This document shows, piece by piece, positions 17,701 through 26,887 of a stretch of DNA of 64,000 nucleotides. Numbering within the stretch: the stretch's first letter is position 1; every line of letters begins with the position of its first letter. The position numbers and the translations under genes were made by a program. The stretch spans positions 496,001-560,000 of the forward strand of contig NZ_LAQQ01000002.1 in assembly GCF_000971985.1 (NCBI RefSeq), written 5' to 3'. The DNA comes from Paenibacillus dauci (lineage in GTDB: Bacteria; Bacillota; Bacilli; Paenibacillales; Paenibacillaceae). The notes under the pieces are model-generated. The model worked only from the letters and a program-made list of their open reading frames with translations, did no database searches and had not been told where the DNA came from.

Positions 17701-18207
17701 GTGGATGAAGAACTGAAGTTTGAAGGAATATCACCAATGGGTGAAGAATTGTTGCGTGCATTCCGCCTGTTCCGCAGAGCGGATTGGCGTCAAAAGCCGG
17801 TCGCCGGATATAAGCCGAGTGAAATCATGGCCCTGATCTGTATCGGTAACCAGGAGGATTGCAAGAGCTGCGGGATTCAGGTATCTGAATTAAGTCGCAT
17901 GCTACGTGTCACGTCTCCGACTGTAACCCAGTTGATCAAAGGAATGGAAAACGACGGCTTGGTCGAGCGGAATATGGATCAGACGGATCGCCGTGCTGTT
18001 CGTGTAACCCTGACGGATAAAGGCGAGACGATCATGGATCAATCGCTGGCTGTATTCAAAACCTCGTTTGAAGGTCTGGTGGATTATCTTGGCGAGGAGG
18101 ACAGCCGCAAGCTGGCCGAGCTGCTGGGACGCGTATTTGAATATTTTCAGGAACGAGTATTTGAACCGGTAGAGCCTGCCCATAAGGGAGATGGCTTCGG
18201 TGATTAA
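17701..18207 (+). CDS. MarR-family transcriptional regulator
   Basis: A protein of 168 residues with a MarR winged helix: recognition region CGIQVSELSRMLRVTSPTVTQLIK and wing DQTDRRAVRVTLTDKGE. It probably represses the exporter genes that follow and responds to a drug-like ligand. A GGGGTGA site at 17688-17694 fits the GTG at 17701 better than the ATG at 17695, which it almost touches. The next gene starts eight bases before this stop, so the three genes form one operon. Confidence 0.88.
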   Translation: MDEELKFEGISPMGEELLRAFRLFRRADWRQKPVAGYKPSEIMALICIGNQEDCKSCGIQVSELSRMLRVTSPTVTQLIKGMENDGLVERNMDQTDRRAVRVTLTDKGETIMDQSLAVFKTSFEGLVDYLGEEDSRKLAELLGRVFEYFQERVFEPVEPAHKGDGFGD

Positions 18208-19936
18208 ACTGTTCCGCCAGATGCAGCCTTATTATCCATTAATAGGGCTCATTCTGGTACTTACTTTTCTGCAAACGATGTCGGAATTATTTCTGCCGAC
18301 GCTGATGGCGGATATTGTGGATACCGGGATTGCCGCCGGTAACACACCGTATATTTGGCGGATCGGCTCGTATATGCTTTTGTTTGCTGCTGTCGGGATG
18401 CTGTGTTCTATTGCGGCGAGTTATTTTTCGGCCAAAGTCGCGATCGGATTCGGACGTGATCTGCGTAGTCGTGTCTTTGCGCATGTAGAGAATTTCTCGC
18501 TGCAGGAATTTGACCGGATCGGTACGGCTTCGCTCATTACGCGCACAACCAACGATATTACCCAGCTGCAGCAGGTGCTGACGATGATGCTGCGCATGAT
18601 GCTGATGGCTCCGCTGATGATGCTGGGCGGTCTGATCATGGCGATCTCCAAGCAGGGCCAGCTGTCGCTGATCTTCGTAGTGGTTATTCCGGTACTCGGA
18701 CTGGCTATTTTCCTGATCGGTCGCAAAGGAATGCCGCTGTTTAAGGAAATGCAGACCCGCCTGGATACACTGAATATGGTAATTCGCGAGAATCTGACCG
18801 GTATCCGTGTTATTCGCGCCTTTAACCGTGATCGTTATGAAAACAAGCGGTTTGATGGTGCCAGTCGTGGTCTGGCCGATACAGCGATTAAGGTTAACAA
18901 GCTGATGGCGCTTATGATGCCGGTGATGATGATCGTGCTGAACTTCTCGATTATCGCGATTATCGGTTTTGGCAGTGTGGAGATCAGTTATGGACGGATG
19001 CAGGTCGGGGATCTGATGGCCTTTGTCCAGTATGCGACCCAGATCCTGTTTTCTTTCCTGATGCTGTCGGTTATTTTTGTCATGGTACCGAGAGCTTCGG
19101 CTTCGGCAACCCGGATCAATGAAGTGCTGGATATGCAGCCGGATATCGTAAATCCGGTGCAGCCGGTACAGCTGAACAATGATTCCCGGCAGCCGGTTAC
19201 GCTGAAATTTGACGATGTTACCTTTCATTATCCCGGCGCTGAACAACCGGCGCTGGAGCATATTTCATTCGAAGCCAGACGAGGTGAAGTGACTGCCATT
19301 ATCGGGGGAACCGGGTCGGGCAAGTCTACGCTGGTGAATCTGATCCCGCGCTTCTACGATGTGAGCAGCGGCCGGATCGAGGTGCATGGAACCGATGTCC
19401 GCGAGCTGGAGCAGTCTGCATTGCGGGCACGGATTGGCTATGTGCCGCAAAAAGCGCTGCTATTTACAGGCACCATCGCTGAAAATATCCGCTATGGTCA
19501 TGAATTAGCGACCGAGGAAGAAATTGCTCATGCTGCACGTATCGCGCAGGCAGAGGACTTTATTTCGGAGATGCCACAAGGGTACGAGTCGGAGATTGCC
19601 CAGGGCGGTTCCAATGTGTCCGGTGGACAAAAGCAGCGTCTGTCGATTGCCCGGGCGTTGGTACGTCGTCCGGAGCTGTATATTTTTGATGACAGCTTCT
19701 CGGCCCTGGACTTCAAAACGGATGCCCGGCTGCGTGCTGCCCTGCGGGCAGAGACGACCGAGGCAACGGTGCTGATGGTTGCCCAGCGGGTCAGTACGGT
19801 GATGGATGCCGACCAGATTATTGTATTGGATGAAGGCCGGGTTGCCGGTATTGGCACACACCACGAATTGATGGACAGCAGCGAAGTGTATCGTCAGATC
19901 GTATCTTCCCAGCTGTCCGAGGAGGAGATCGCATGA
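18200..19936 (+). CDS. ABC exporter half-transporter with degenerate nucleotide site
   Basis: The protein has 578 residues: a six-helix exporter membrane domain (about 1-310) and an ATPase domain (about 335-575). Walker A is GGTGSGKST and the signature is VSGGQKQR. Walker B reads LYIFDDSFSALD, with Asp in place of the catalytic Glu, and the switch-loop His is Gln (VAQRVST). This marks the non-catalytic partner of an asymmetric heterodimer such as BmrCD, LmrCD or TM287/288, which export drugs or lipids. The GTG at 18200 has AAGGGAG nine bases upstream; the ATG at 18191 touches that site. It overlaps the next gene by four bases (ATGA). Confidence 0.9.
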   Translation: MIKLFRQMQPYYPLIGLILVLTFLQTMSELFLPTLMADIVDTGIAAGNTPYIWRIGSYMLLFAAVGMLCSIAASYFSAKVAIGFGRDLRSRVFAHVENFSLQEFDRIGTASLITRTTNDITQLQQVLTMMLRMMLMAPLMMLGGLIMAISKQGQLSLIFVVVIPVLGLAIFLIGRKGMPLFKEMQTRLDTLNMVIRENLTGIRVIRAFNRDRYENKRFDGASRGLADTAIKVNKLMALMMPVMMIVLNFSIIAIIGFGSVEISYGRMQVGDLMAFVQYATQILFSFLMLSVIFVMVPRASASATRINEVLDMQPDIVNPVQPVQLNNDSRQPVTLKFDDVTFHYPGAEQPALEHISFEARRGEVTAIIGGTGSGKSTLVNLIPRFYDVSSGRIEVHGTDVRELEQSALRARIGYVPQKALLFTGTIAENIRYGHELATEEEIAHAARIAQAEDFISEMPQGYESEIAQGGSNVSGGQKQRLSIARALVRRPELYIFDDSFSALDFKTDARLRAALRAETTEATVLMVAQRVSTVMDADQIIVLDEGRVAGIGTHHELMDSSEVYRQIVSSQLSEEEIA

Positions 19937-21894
19937 GTGAATCAACAAGACGCCGCTCTTCCGCGAAACCTCCGGGTGGACCGATGGGCGGACCGGGTGG
20001 CCCTCCCGGTATGTCGATGCCGGGAGCCAAACCCAAAAATTTCAAAGGTACCCTGCGGCGCCTGACTGCTTATCTCAAGCCGCACTGGATGCCGCTGACC
20101 GGCGTGTTGGTCGCAGCTATTCTCAGTACGCTGTTCAGTATCTTATCGCCGCGCATACTGGGGCTGGCAACCGATGAACTGTTCACCAGTGTAACCGGTG
20201 GCCGCGATATTAATTTTGATTATATTTTTCGTCTGCTGCTGATGCTGGGTGGACTGTATCTGTTCAGTTCACTGTTTTCCTACTTGCAGCAGTATTTTAT
20301 ATCCGGGGTTGCCCAGAATACCGTCTACGAGATGCGCCAGGAGGTCAAAGGCAAGCTGACCCGCCTGCCGCTGCGTTACTATGATCGGCAGACACACGGA
20401 GAAGTGCTGAGCCGGGTAACCAATGATATGGATAATATCAGTACTACCCTGCAGCAGAGTCTGACGCAGATGATTACGTCGATCGTTACACTGGTCGGGG
20501 TGATCGTCATGATGCTGACACTCAGTCCGTTGCTAACGCTGATCACTGTACTCACGATTCCGCTCAGTCTGATCGTGACTATATTTGTCGCCAAGCGTTC
20601 GCAAAAGCATTTTGCCGGACAGCAGGCGGCATTGGGACGTCTCAATGGTCATGTGGAAGAACTGTACACTGGTCATCCGATCGTCAAGGCATTTGGCCAG
20701 GAACGCAAAGCCGTCCAGGAATTTGATACGCTGAATAATGAATTGTATGATTCCGGCTGGAAAGCGCAGTTTATTTCCGGTACGATTATGCCCTTAATGA
20801 ACTTTGTCAGCAATATCGGCTATGTGCTGATCTGTGTCGTCGGCGGGATTATGGTTACGCGCGGCAGTATCGGTATTGGTGGGATTCAGGCCTTTATCCA
20901 GTATGCGCGCCAGTTCTCCCAGCCGATCACCCAGCTGGCCAATATCTCGAATATTATCCAGTCGGCGATTGCGTCGGCAGAGCGGGTATTTGAGGTGCTG
21001 GACGAGCAGGAAGAAGAAGATCATCTGATCCAGGCACAAGTGATAGCAGCTGATAAGGGGAAAGGCGAGTCCACTGCATCTGCAGTAGGGCAAGCAGGGA
21101 CAACGCAATCAGCGGTAGCACAGATACTATCACCAGCAGCGCGACCGGGCTTCCGGGCCAATGTGGATTTTGAACATGTACAATTCGGCTACAAGCCGGA
21201 TCAGCTACTTATTCAGGATATGAATATTCATGTGGAAGCCGGTCAGACAGTAGCAATTGTCGGACCAACGGGTGCCGGCAAGACGACACTGATTAATCTG
21301 CTGATGCGGTTCTATGAGCTGAATGGTGGACGCATTCTGATTGACAGTCAGGATATCAAGGAATGGTCACGCAGCGAGCTGCGCAGCCTGTTCGGTATGG
21401 TACTCCAGGATACATGGTTGTTTGGTGGTACAATCCGCGATAATATCGCTTACGGCCGTGAACATGCGACCGAAGCGGAGATTATGCAGGCTGCTGAAGC
21501 AGCGCGGGCGGATCATTTTATCCGTACGCTGCCGGAGGGTTATGATACCGTGCTGAATGAGGAAGCTTCGAATATTTCACAGGGTCAAAAGCAGCTGCTG
21601 ACGATCGCCCGCGCTATTCTGGCGAATCCGTCGATCCTGATTCTGGATGAAGCGACGAGCAGTGTAGATACACGAACCGAGGTGCTGATCCAGCAGGCGA
21701 TGAATGAACTGATGAAGGGACGAACCAGCTTCGTGATTGCTCATCGCCTGTCCACGATTCGTGGAGCGGACCTGATCCTCGTCATGAACCATGGCGAAGT
21801 GATTGAGCAGGGAACGCATGAGGAGCTGCTGGAACGCGGCGGATTCTATGCCGATCTGTACAACAGCCAATTCTCCGGACAGACAGCCGGCTGA
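19933..21894 (+). CDS. ABC exporter half-transporter with catalytic nucleotide site
   Basis: The protein has 653 residues. It starts with a Gly/Pro-rich tail (GGPMGGPGGPPGMSMPG), then a six-helix membrane domain (about 40-350), a low-complexity Ala/Gln/Ser linker of about 35 residues, and an ATPase domain. Walker A is GPTGAGKTT, Walker B ILILDEATSSVD with the catalytic Glu, and the switch His is present (VIAHRLST). The signature is altered (NISQGQKQ instead of LSGGQ). In a heterodimer this altered signature pairs with the degenerate Walker B of the upstream subunit, leaving one active site. GAGGAGG precedes the ATG. Confidence 0.92.
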   Translation: MSESTRRRSSAKPPGGPMGGPGGPPGMSMPGAKPKNFKGTLRRLTAYLKPHWMPLTGVLVAAILSTLFSILSPRILGLATDELFTSVTGGRDINFDYIFRLLLMLGGLYLFSSLFSYLQQYFISGVAQNTVYEMRQEVKGKLTRLPLRYYDRQTHGEVLSRVTNDMDNISTTLQQSLTQMITSIVTLVGVIVMMLTLSPLLTLITVLTIPLSLIVTIFVAKRSQKHFAGQQAALGRLNGHVEELYTGHPIVKAFGQERKAVQEFDTLNNELYDSGWKAQFISGTIMPLMNFVSNIGYVLICVVGGIMVTRGSIGIGGIQAFIQYARQFSQPITQLANISNIIQSAIASAERVFEVLDEQEEEDHLIQAQVIAADKGKGESTASAVGQAGTTQSAVAQILSPAARPGFRANVDFEHVQFGYKPDQLLIQDMNIHVEAGQTVAIVGPTGAGKTTLINLLMRFYELNGGRILIDSQDIKEWSRSELRSLFGMVLQDTWLFGGTIRDNIAYGREHATEAEIMQAAEAARADHFIRTLPEGYDTVLNEEASNISQGQKQLLTIARAILANPSILILDEATSSVDTRTEVLIQQAMNELMKGRTSFVIAHRLSTIRGADLILVMNHGEVIEQGTHEELLERGGFYADLYNSQFSGQTAG

Positions 21895-21980
21895 GAATAG
21901 CAAGCCTGCTATGAGACACACTAAAGTGAAAATATCGATAAAATAGCAGAAAGTTATCCAGCTTTCACTGATTGGATGCC

Positions 21981-22017
21981 AAAAAAGCCCCCTTGATACG
22001 ATATCAAGGGGGCTTTT
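21981..22017. terminator. bidirectional terminator between convergent genes
   Basis: The stem AAAAGCCCCCTTGATA/TATCAAGGGGGCTTTT has a very short loop, with A and T runs on both sides. It ends the exporter operon (plus) and the YitT gene (minus). Confidence 0.92.
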
Positions 22018-22046
22018 GCTATAAAGATAGGGCAGAGATGATGTGA

Positions 22047-22913
22047 TTAGTGGATACTCTTCTTCTCGAAATTCCCGCCGATTACTTCACTCACATGTTC
22101 TACCGCGAGGAAGGCTGTCGGATCCACATCATGTACAATATTGCGCAGTTTGGCGAGTTCCAGACGGCTGACGACGCAGTAGATGACCTGGGTGTCTTCC
22201 TTGGAATAACCGCCTTTGGCATACATAAAAGTAGTGTTGCGTCCGAGACGGTCCATGATCGCCTGGGAGATTTCTTCGTACTCCTGGGAGATGATCGTGA
22301 CCGATTTGGATTCTTCCAGACCTTCGACGACAATATCCATGACCTTGGCTGCAATATAATAGGTGAAAATGGAGAACATTGCAGAATCCCAACCAAACAC
22401 GAATCCGGCAGCAGCAAAGATAAATACATTGATAATCATAACGATCTGACCGACCGGCATGTGGAACTTCTTGGATAATAGGATAGCCACGATCTCGGTT
22501 CCATCGAGCGAGCCGCCGAACCGGATGACGAGTCCAATCCCGAAGCCGAGGATAACGCCGCCGAACATGCTGGCGAGCATCTTGTCATCGGTGAGTGCCG
22601 GCACATGGTGCAGAAAAGCAGTCATGAAGGACATCACAGCAATCCCGTATAAGGTAGAAAAAGCAAAGGTCTTCCCGATCTGCTTGTAGCCGATAACCAG
22701 GAAAGGCACGTTAATAACAAAGATGAATATACCGAGCTGAATCGAAGACAGCTCTGATAAAATAATCGAAATACCCGTGATTCCGCCATCAATTACACTG
22801 TTCGGAATCAGGAAAATCTCCAGGGCAACCGCCATCAGCACGGCACCTGTAGTAATAAAAATGAACTTGGCGAGCAATTGGGCAAAGCTAAGCTTACGGT
22901 GTTTTCTTGGCAT
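22047..22913 (-). CDS. YitT-family membrane protein (DUF161/DUF2179)
   Basis: The protein has 288 residues, with five to six hydrophobic segments in the first 200 (ITTGAVLMAVALEIFLIPNSV, GGITGISIIL, GGVILGFGIGLVIRFGGSLDGTEI) and a C-terminal DUF2179 domain (KSVTIISQEYEEISQAIMD..RNTTFMYAKGGYSK..VIYCVVSRLE). Both parts match the YitT family of Bacillales. The biochemical function is not established. The ATG at 22913 was chosen because GAGAGAGGA lies just upstream. It is transcribed alone. Confidence 0.9.
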   Translation of the reverse strand: MPRKHRKLSFAQLLAKFIFITTGAVLMAVALEIFLIPNSVIDGGITGISIILSELSSIQLGIFIFVINVPFLVIGYKQIGKTFAFSTLYGIAVMSFMTAFLHHVPALTDDKMLASMFGGVILGFGIGLVIRFGGSLDGTEIVAILLSKKFHMPVGQIVMIINVFIFAAAGFVFGWDSAMFSIFTYYIAAKVMDIVVEGLEESKSVTIISQEYEEISQAIMDRLGRNTTFMYAKGGYSKEDTQVIYCVVSRLELAKLRNIVHDVDPTAFLAVEHVSEVIGGNFEKKSIH

Positions 22914-23365
22914 ACGCAATCCTCTCTCTCCAGTAATGTAGGCAGGATTGTTGATTAATTCCATAAGCGCTGCAATAGCATTCCTGCTGATCACCATGCG
23001 GGTCGCAGGCCGGGCCAAGATACAAGAATAAAGTAAATACAGTTCAGATGTTTGAACACCCCTGTAATATACGTAAATATACTGTAGACCCGATAGCGGC
23101 TGTATCGAACTATTCAACAATATTTACTTATCTCAAATTAAGAATGATAAGCTACCTATATAAATTATATCATAAAAAAAGCTGCAAGCCCAATAAAAAG
23201 CAAAATTCAATCAATTTTTCGCAAAAAAGGCGAATTTCATGACTAATTCCCATTATATCTCACCCAATCAATGAAAATATACAGAAATGTCTTGAAATCG
23301 TTTACGATTTATAAAAATGGTTTTACAACTTTGCTATTTAATAGGAGAGACAGGAGGAATATACG
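22914..23365. other. AT-rich intergenic region between divergent genes
   Basis: It separates the YitT gene (minus) from the lipid kinase gene (plus). It becomes very AT-rich after 23100. No gene, RNA or clear promoter was assigned. Confidence 0.4.
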
Positions 23366-24268
23366 ATGTATACAAGAGGCTTATTTATCTATAACGGTAA
23401 TGCAGGTTCGGTAGACAGCACCCAGGTCGGAGATGTACTGGGTATTCTGTCGGCAGAATTGCCGGAACTAAGTGTACGGCGCACGAGCGAGCCAGGCGAA
23501 GCCGAGCGAATCTGCCGCGAAGAGGGTGAGCAGTATGATGTACTCTATATTCTGGGCGGAGATGGTACGGTACATGAATGTGTAAACGGATTGGCTGTGC
23601 TGGAATCACCACCGGTAATCGGGGTACTGCCAGGCGGAACATGCAATGACTTTTCCAGAACGCTCTGGATGCCGCAGCAGCTGCCACGGGCAGCAGAGGT
23701 GCTGAACGAACGGCGTACCCGTACGCTGGATATCGGCACGGCGAACGGACATTATTTTACCAACTTCTACGGGATTGGTCTGATCTCCGAGACGTCACAA
23801 AATATCAATTCGGATATCAAAGGTACTTTTGGCAAATTGGGCTATTTCCTGAGCACCCTGCAGACGGTCCGTACCGCAGAGCCGTTTCAGTTTGAAATGA
23901 GCCATGACGGAGGAGAAATCGCCGGTGAAGCGGTTATGATCTATGCAGCCAACGGACGTTATCTGGGTACCAATCCGCTGCCGTTTCATGAGGAATCGCT
24001 GGAGGATGGGCTGCTGGATGTACTCATTATCCGTGAAGCAGGACTGCCGCTGCTACGCGAACTGCTCAGCCGCAAAACGCCGGGAGAATGGAGTCCGGAG
24101 AGCAGTACGATCGAATATATCCAGACGAGCCGCCTCACGATCCGCACATTGCAGCCGATGCCTGCGGATACCGATGGAGAGATTTATCTGGAGACGCCTG
24201 CAGAGCTGGGGGTATTGCCGGGCAAGCTGACTTTTCTGGTTGGAGAACAGCCGGTTTCAACCTGGTAA
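23366..24268 (+). CDS. diacylglycerol/lipid kinase family protein (YegS/BmrU-like)
   Basis: The protein has 300 residues with the DAGK catalytic fold. The nucleotide-binding GGDGTVHE is at 64-71, then GVLPGGTCNDFSRTL at about 91-105, and the acidic region FHEESLEDGLLDVLII. Such soluble kinases phosphorylate diacylglycerol or related lipids at the membrane face and recycle lipid intermediates. CAGGAGG precedes the ATG. The substrate is not determined by sequence. The gene is followed after about 200 bases by a nucleoside hydrolase gene on the same strand. Confidence 0.88.
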   Translation: MYTRGLFIYNGNAGSVDSTQVGDVLGILSAELPELSVRRTSEPGEAERICREEGEQYDVLYILGGDGTVHECVNGLAVLESPPVIGVLPGGTCNDFSRTLWMPQQLPRAAEVLNERRTRTLDIGTANGHYFTNFYGIGLISETSQNINSDIKGTFGKLGYFLSTLQTVRTAEPFQFEMSHDGGEIAGEAVMIYAANGRYLGTNPLPFHEESLEDGLLDVLIIREAGLPLLRELLSRKTPGEWSPESSTIEYIQTSRLTIRTLQPMPADTDGEIYLETPAELGVLPGKLTFLVGEQPVSTW

Positions 24269-24484
24269 ACCAGTATCTACAGCAGCGAATCAGGGAACTG
24301 ACTCTGGCGATTCTGTATACTATCCCCCATAATAGGAGAAAGCAAGGCAGAGACGAAGCGATCCTGTACCAGACATAAAAAGATGGATAAAAGAGAGCGC
24401 TTATATGGATAAAAGCGCTCCTTGGTCCGGTATGATGCAGAATCGTTTCGTCAATCAGTATGAAAACTGGGGGAATAGAACAAT

Positions 24485-25438
24485 ATGTCACAGATTCAAT
24501 CCGTATACTTTAATCATGATGCCGGTGTGGATGATCTGGTATCGCTGTTTATGCTGCTGCAAATGGATAATGTGCGCCTGACCGGTGTCTCGGTTATTCC
24601 GGCTGATGGTTATCTGGAACCGGGAGCTGATGCCAGCCGCAAAATTATCGACCGTTTTGGTCAATATGCACCGGAGACGGCCAAGTCCAACTCCCGTGGC
24701 AAAAATCCATTCCCGCCGGCCTGGCGTATGCATACTTTCTATGTAGATGCACTGCCGATTCTGAACGAATCCGGTACGATGGAAGCGCCGCTGTCCGACC
24801 TGCCGGCTCATCGTCATATGATTCGTCAGCTGCTGGCGACTGAAGGCAAGACGACGCTTCTATTTACCGGACCGCTTACCGATCTGGCGCGTGCGCTGGA
24901 TGAAGCACCCGAGATCGAAGAGAAAATCGAAAAATTGGTCTGGATGGGTGGCGGATTCGAACGCGGTAATGTGGATGAACCCGAGCATGATGGAACAGCC
25001 GAATGGAATGTATTCTGGGACCCGGAAGCGGCGTATCGCGTCTGGCAGAGTGGGATCGAGATTGATCTGGTTGCTCTGGAGAGTACCATCAAGGTACCGC
25101 TGGATCTGAAGATCCGCAAGCGCTGGGCTTCCGAGCGCCGGTATGAAGGTGTCGATTTCCTCGGCAACTGCTATGCCTGCTGTCCACCGCTCGTGCATAT
25201 GGAGAATAACTCCACCTATTATTTCTGGGATGTGCTGACAACGCTGTCGATCGGCAAACCGGAACTGGTGAGCAAAAAGACAATCAACTGTATTGTGATC
25301 CCGGACGGTCCTTCCCAGGGCAGAACGGTAGAACAGGCAGATGGACGCCCGGTGAATCTGGTCTATGATACCGATCCGCAGGCTTTCTCCGACTATATGA
25401 TTGCACTGGCTCAAAAGGCAGCACCTGCGCGGTACTGA
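24485..25438 (+). CDS. inosine/uridine-preferring nucleoside hydrolase family protein
   Basis: The protein has 317 residues and the IunH fold: NHDAGVDDLVSLFML at the N-terminus, LLFTGPLTDLARAL, WMGGGFERGNV, AEWNVFWDPEAA and FWDVLTTLS near the C-terminus. The family splits ribonucleosides into base and ribose using bound calcium. Asp12, Asp16 and Asp17 of the calcium motif are kept, but the leading Asp is Asn10, and the usual His of the C-terminal HD pair is Trp (FWD). Substrate preference may therefore differ from classical enzymes. A GGGGGAA site precedes the ATG. Confidence 0.87.
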   Translation: MSQIQSVYFNHDAGVDDLVSLFMLLQMDNVRLTGVSVIPADGYLEPGADASRKIIDRFGQYAPETAKSNSRGKNPFPPAWRMHTFYVDALPILNESGTMEAPLSDLPAHRHMIRQLLATEGKTTLLFTGPLTDLARALDEAPEIEEKIEKLVWMGGGFERGNVDEPEHDGTAEWNVFWDPEAAYRVWQSGIEIDLVALESTIKVPLDLKIRKRWASERRYEGVDFLGNCYACCPPLVHMENNSTYYFWDVLTTLSIGKPELVSKKTINCIVIPDGPSQGRTVEQADGRPVNLVYDTDPQAFSDYMIALAQKAAPARY

Positions 25439-25482
25439 TTGCTGCAGCAAATAGTCGAACTCCTATGTATACAGAAATATTG

Positions 25483-25535
25483 AAAAAAGCTGTTCCACAC
25501 GTATCGATCAGGATACACAAGGAACAGCTTTTTTT
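25483..25535. terminator. bidirectional terminator
   Basis: Outer stem AAAAAAGCTGTTCC/GGAACAGCTTTTTT with an inner GTATC/GATAC stem in the loop. It ends the nucleoside hydrolase (plus) and can serve cobA (minus). Confidence 0.9.
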
Positions 25536-25654
25536 ATGGCAGTTAGTTGGCATCCTCTTTTGTAAGCATGTACTGAGAAGCAAAGTTCGCATTCTGTTTT
25601 ATGACATATTGGAATCAGACCGGCATTATCTCGCCCAGCAGTCATCCTCGGTAT

Positions 25655-26461
25655 TCAGCCAATCATCGTCCGGGCTTGCTGCTGAATCTGCTGCAGCTGT
25701 TCCCGTATCCGAACCACCTCGCCGACAATAATCAGCGCTGGATTGCCCAGCTGCGCTGCTCCGGCAATCCGAGCTATATCCTCCAGTGTACCGGTCAGCA
25801 CTCGCTGCACTGAAGTCGTTCCATTCTCGATAACGGCAACCGGTGTAGCCGGAGGAAGACCATAACGAACCAATTCGCTGCAGATCTGCTGCAGCTGACT
25901 AACTCCCATATAAATAGCCAGCGTATCTACACTCTGGGCGAGCAGATCCCAGCGTACTGCATTTCCTGCTGCATCGATCATGCCTGTGTCGCTGCCGCTC
26001 TCCGGCTGCGCCCGACTGGCTGTCACACAGGCAAAGGAAGTCGCAATACCACGGTGGGTCAGCGGAATATCCGCACCAGCGGCTGCACCGATCGCTGCAG
26101 TAACACCGGGAATAAACTCATAATCGATTCCCCGCTCCTGCAAAAAAAGTGCTTCTTCACCGCCGCGTCCGAATACAAGCGGGTCGCCACCTTTGAGCCG
26201 TACGACATGCTGACCAGCCGAAGCATACTGCAGCAGTGTGCGATGAATCGCCTGCTGGCTCATATGATGCAGGCCGGGAGATTTGCCGCAGTAGATGCGC
26301 CGTGCATCCGGACGAGCGTACTGCAGCAGTTCCTCGCTGACGAGCCGGTCGTACAGGATAACATCAGCCTGCTCGATTCGCCGCAGCGCTTTGACAGTGA
26401 TCAGCTCCGGATCTCCCGGTCCTGCGCCGACAATACTTACTTTTCCCAGAGTTCGATTCAT
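25655..26461 (-). CDS. cobA: uroporphyrinogen-III C-methyltransferase
   Basis: A SUMT of 268 residues with the family motifs VSIVGAGPGDPELITVKALR (start), VLYDRLVS, VRLKGGDPLVFGRGGEE, PGVTAAIGAAAGADIPLTHRG and IYMGVSQL. It methylates uroporphyrinogen III to precorrin-2, the first step to siroheme and cobalamin. Lying third in the nirB-nirD-cobA operon, it supplies siroheme for NirB. AAGGAGG precedes the ATG. It is a stand-alone methyltransferase without the CysG oxidase/chelatase part, which must be encoded elsewhere. Confidence 0.93.
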   Translation of the reverse strand: MNRTLGKVSIVGAGPGDPELITVKALRRIEQADVILYDRLVSEELLQYARPDARRIYCGKSPGLHHMSQQAIHRTLLQYASAGQHVVRLKGGDPLVFGRGGEEALFLQERGIDYEFIPGVTAAIGAAAGADIPLTHRGIATSFACVTASRAQPESGSDTGMIDAAGNAVRWDLLAQSVDTLAIYMGVSQLQQICSELVRYGLPPATPVAVIENGTTSVQRVLTGTLEDIARIAGAAQLGNPALIIVGEVVRIREQLQQIQQQARTMIG

Positions 26462-26526
26462 CGCCAGGCCTCCTTTTGAATATAGAACTGCATTGCAGTG
26501 GATCTAAGCAATCTGACTGCTGTAGT

Positions 26527-26856
26527 CTAGCGGGCTGCCAGCGTAGGAAGGGTGATATAGATCGAGCCGCTGCTTTCGTCAATCTCGGTGGGAAAGGTAT
26601 TCACACAGCCCTCATCCGGGTCCTGTACTCTACCGCTGCGCAGCTCGATTTTCCAGTCATGCAGAGGACAGTGGACCGTTGTACCGCAGACCATACCTTC
26701 TGACAGCCTGCCGCCTTTGTGGGGGCAGCGATTCTCGACAGCATGAATACTGCCGTCACTGAGACGGAACAGCGCGACCTCTGTATCTCCCAGGGTGAAG
26801 GTACGTGATCCTTTGACATCAATATCCGAAATATGGGCGATTTGCATTCTGTTCAT
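26527..26856 (-). CDS. nirD: nitrite reductase (NADH) small subunit
   Basis: A Rieske-type protein of 109 residues with CPHKGGRL and CPLHDWKIEL supplying the 2Fe-2S ligand pattern. It corresponds to the small subunit of assimilatory NADH nitrite reductase in the cytoplasm. It lies 31 bases downstream of nirB. AAGGAGGG precedes the ATG. Confidence 0.93.
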   Translation of the reverse strand: MNRMQIAHISDIDVKGSRTFTLGDTEVALFRLSDGSIHAVENRCPHKGGRLSEGMVCGTTVHCPLHDWKIELRSGRVQDPDEGCVNTFPTEIDESSGSIYITLPTLAAR

Positions 26857-26887
26857 CGCTGATCCCTCCTTGGAGTTATGTCCTGAA

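Noticed and set aside
24395-24420. Hairpin GAGCGCTT/AAGCGCTC considered as a terminator after the lipid kinase
   Set aside because: No T-run follows, so it is at most a structural element in the leader of the nucleoside hydrolase.
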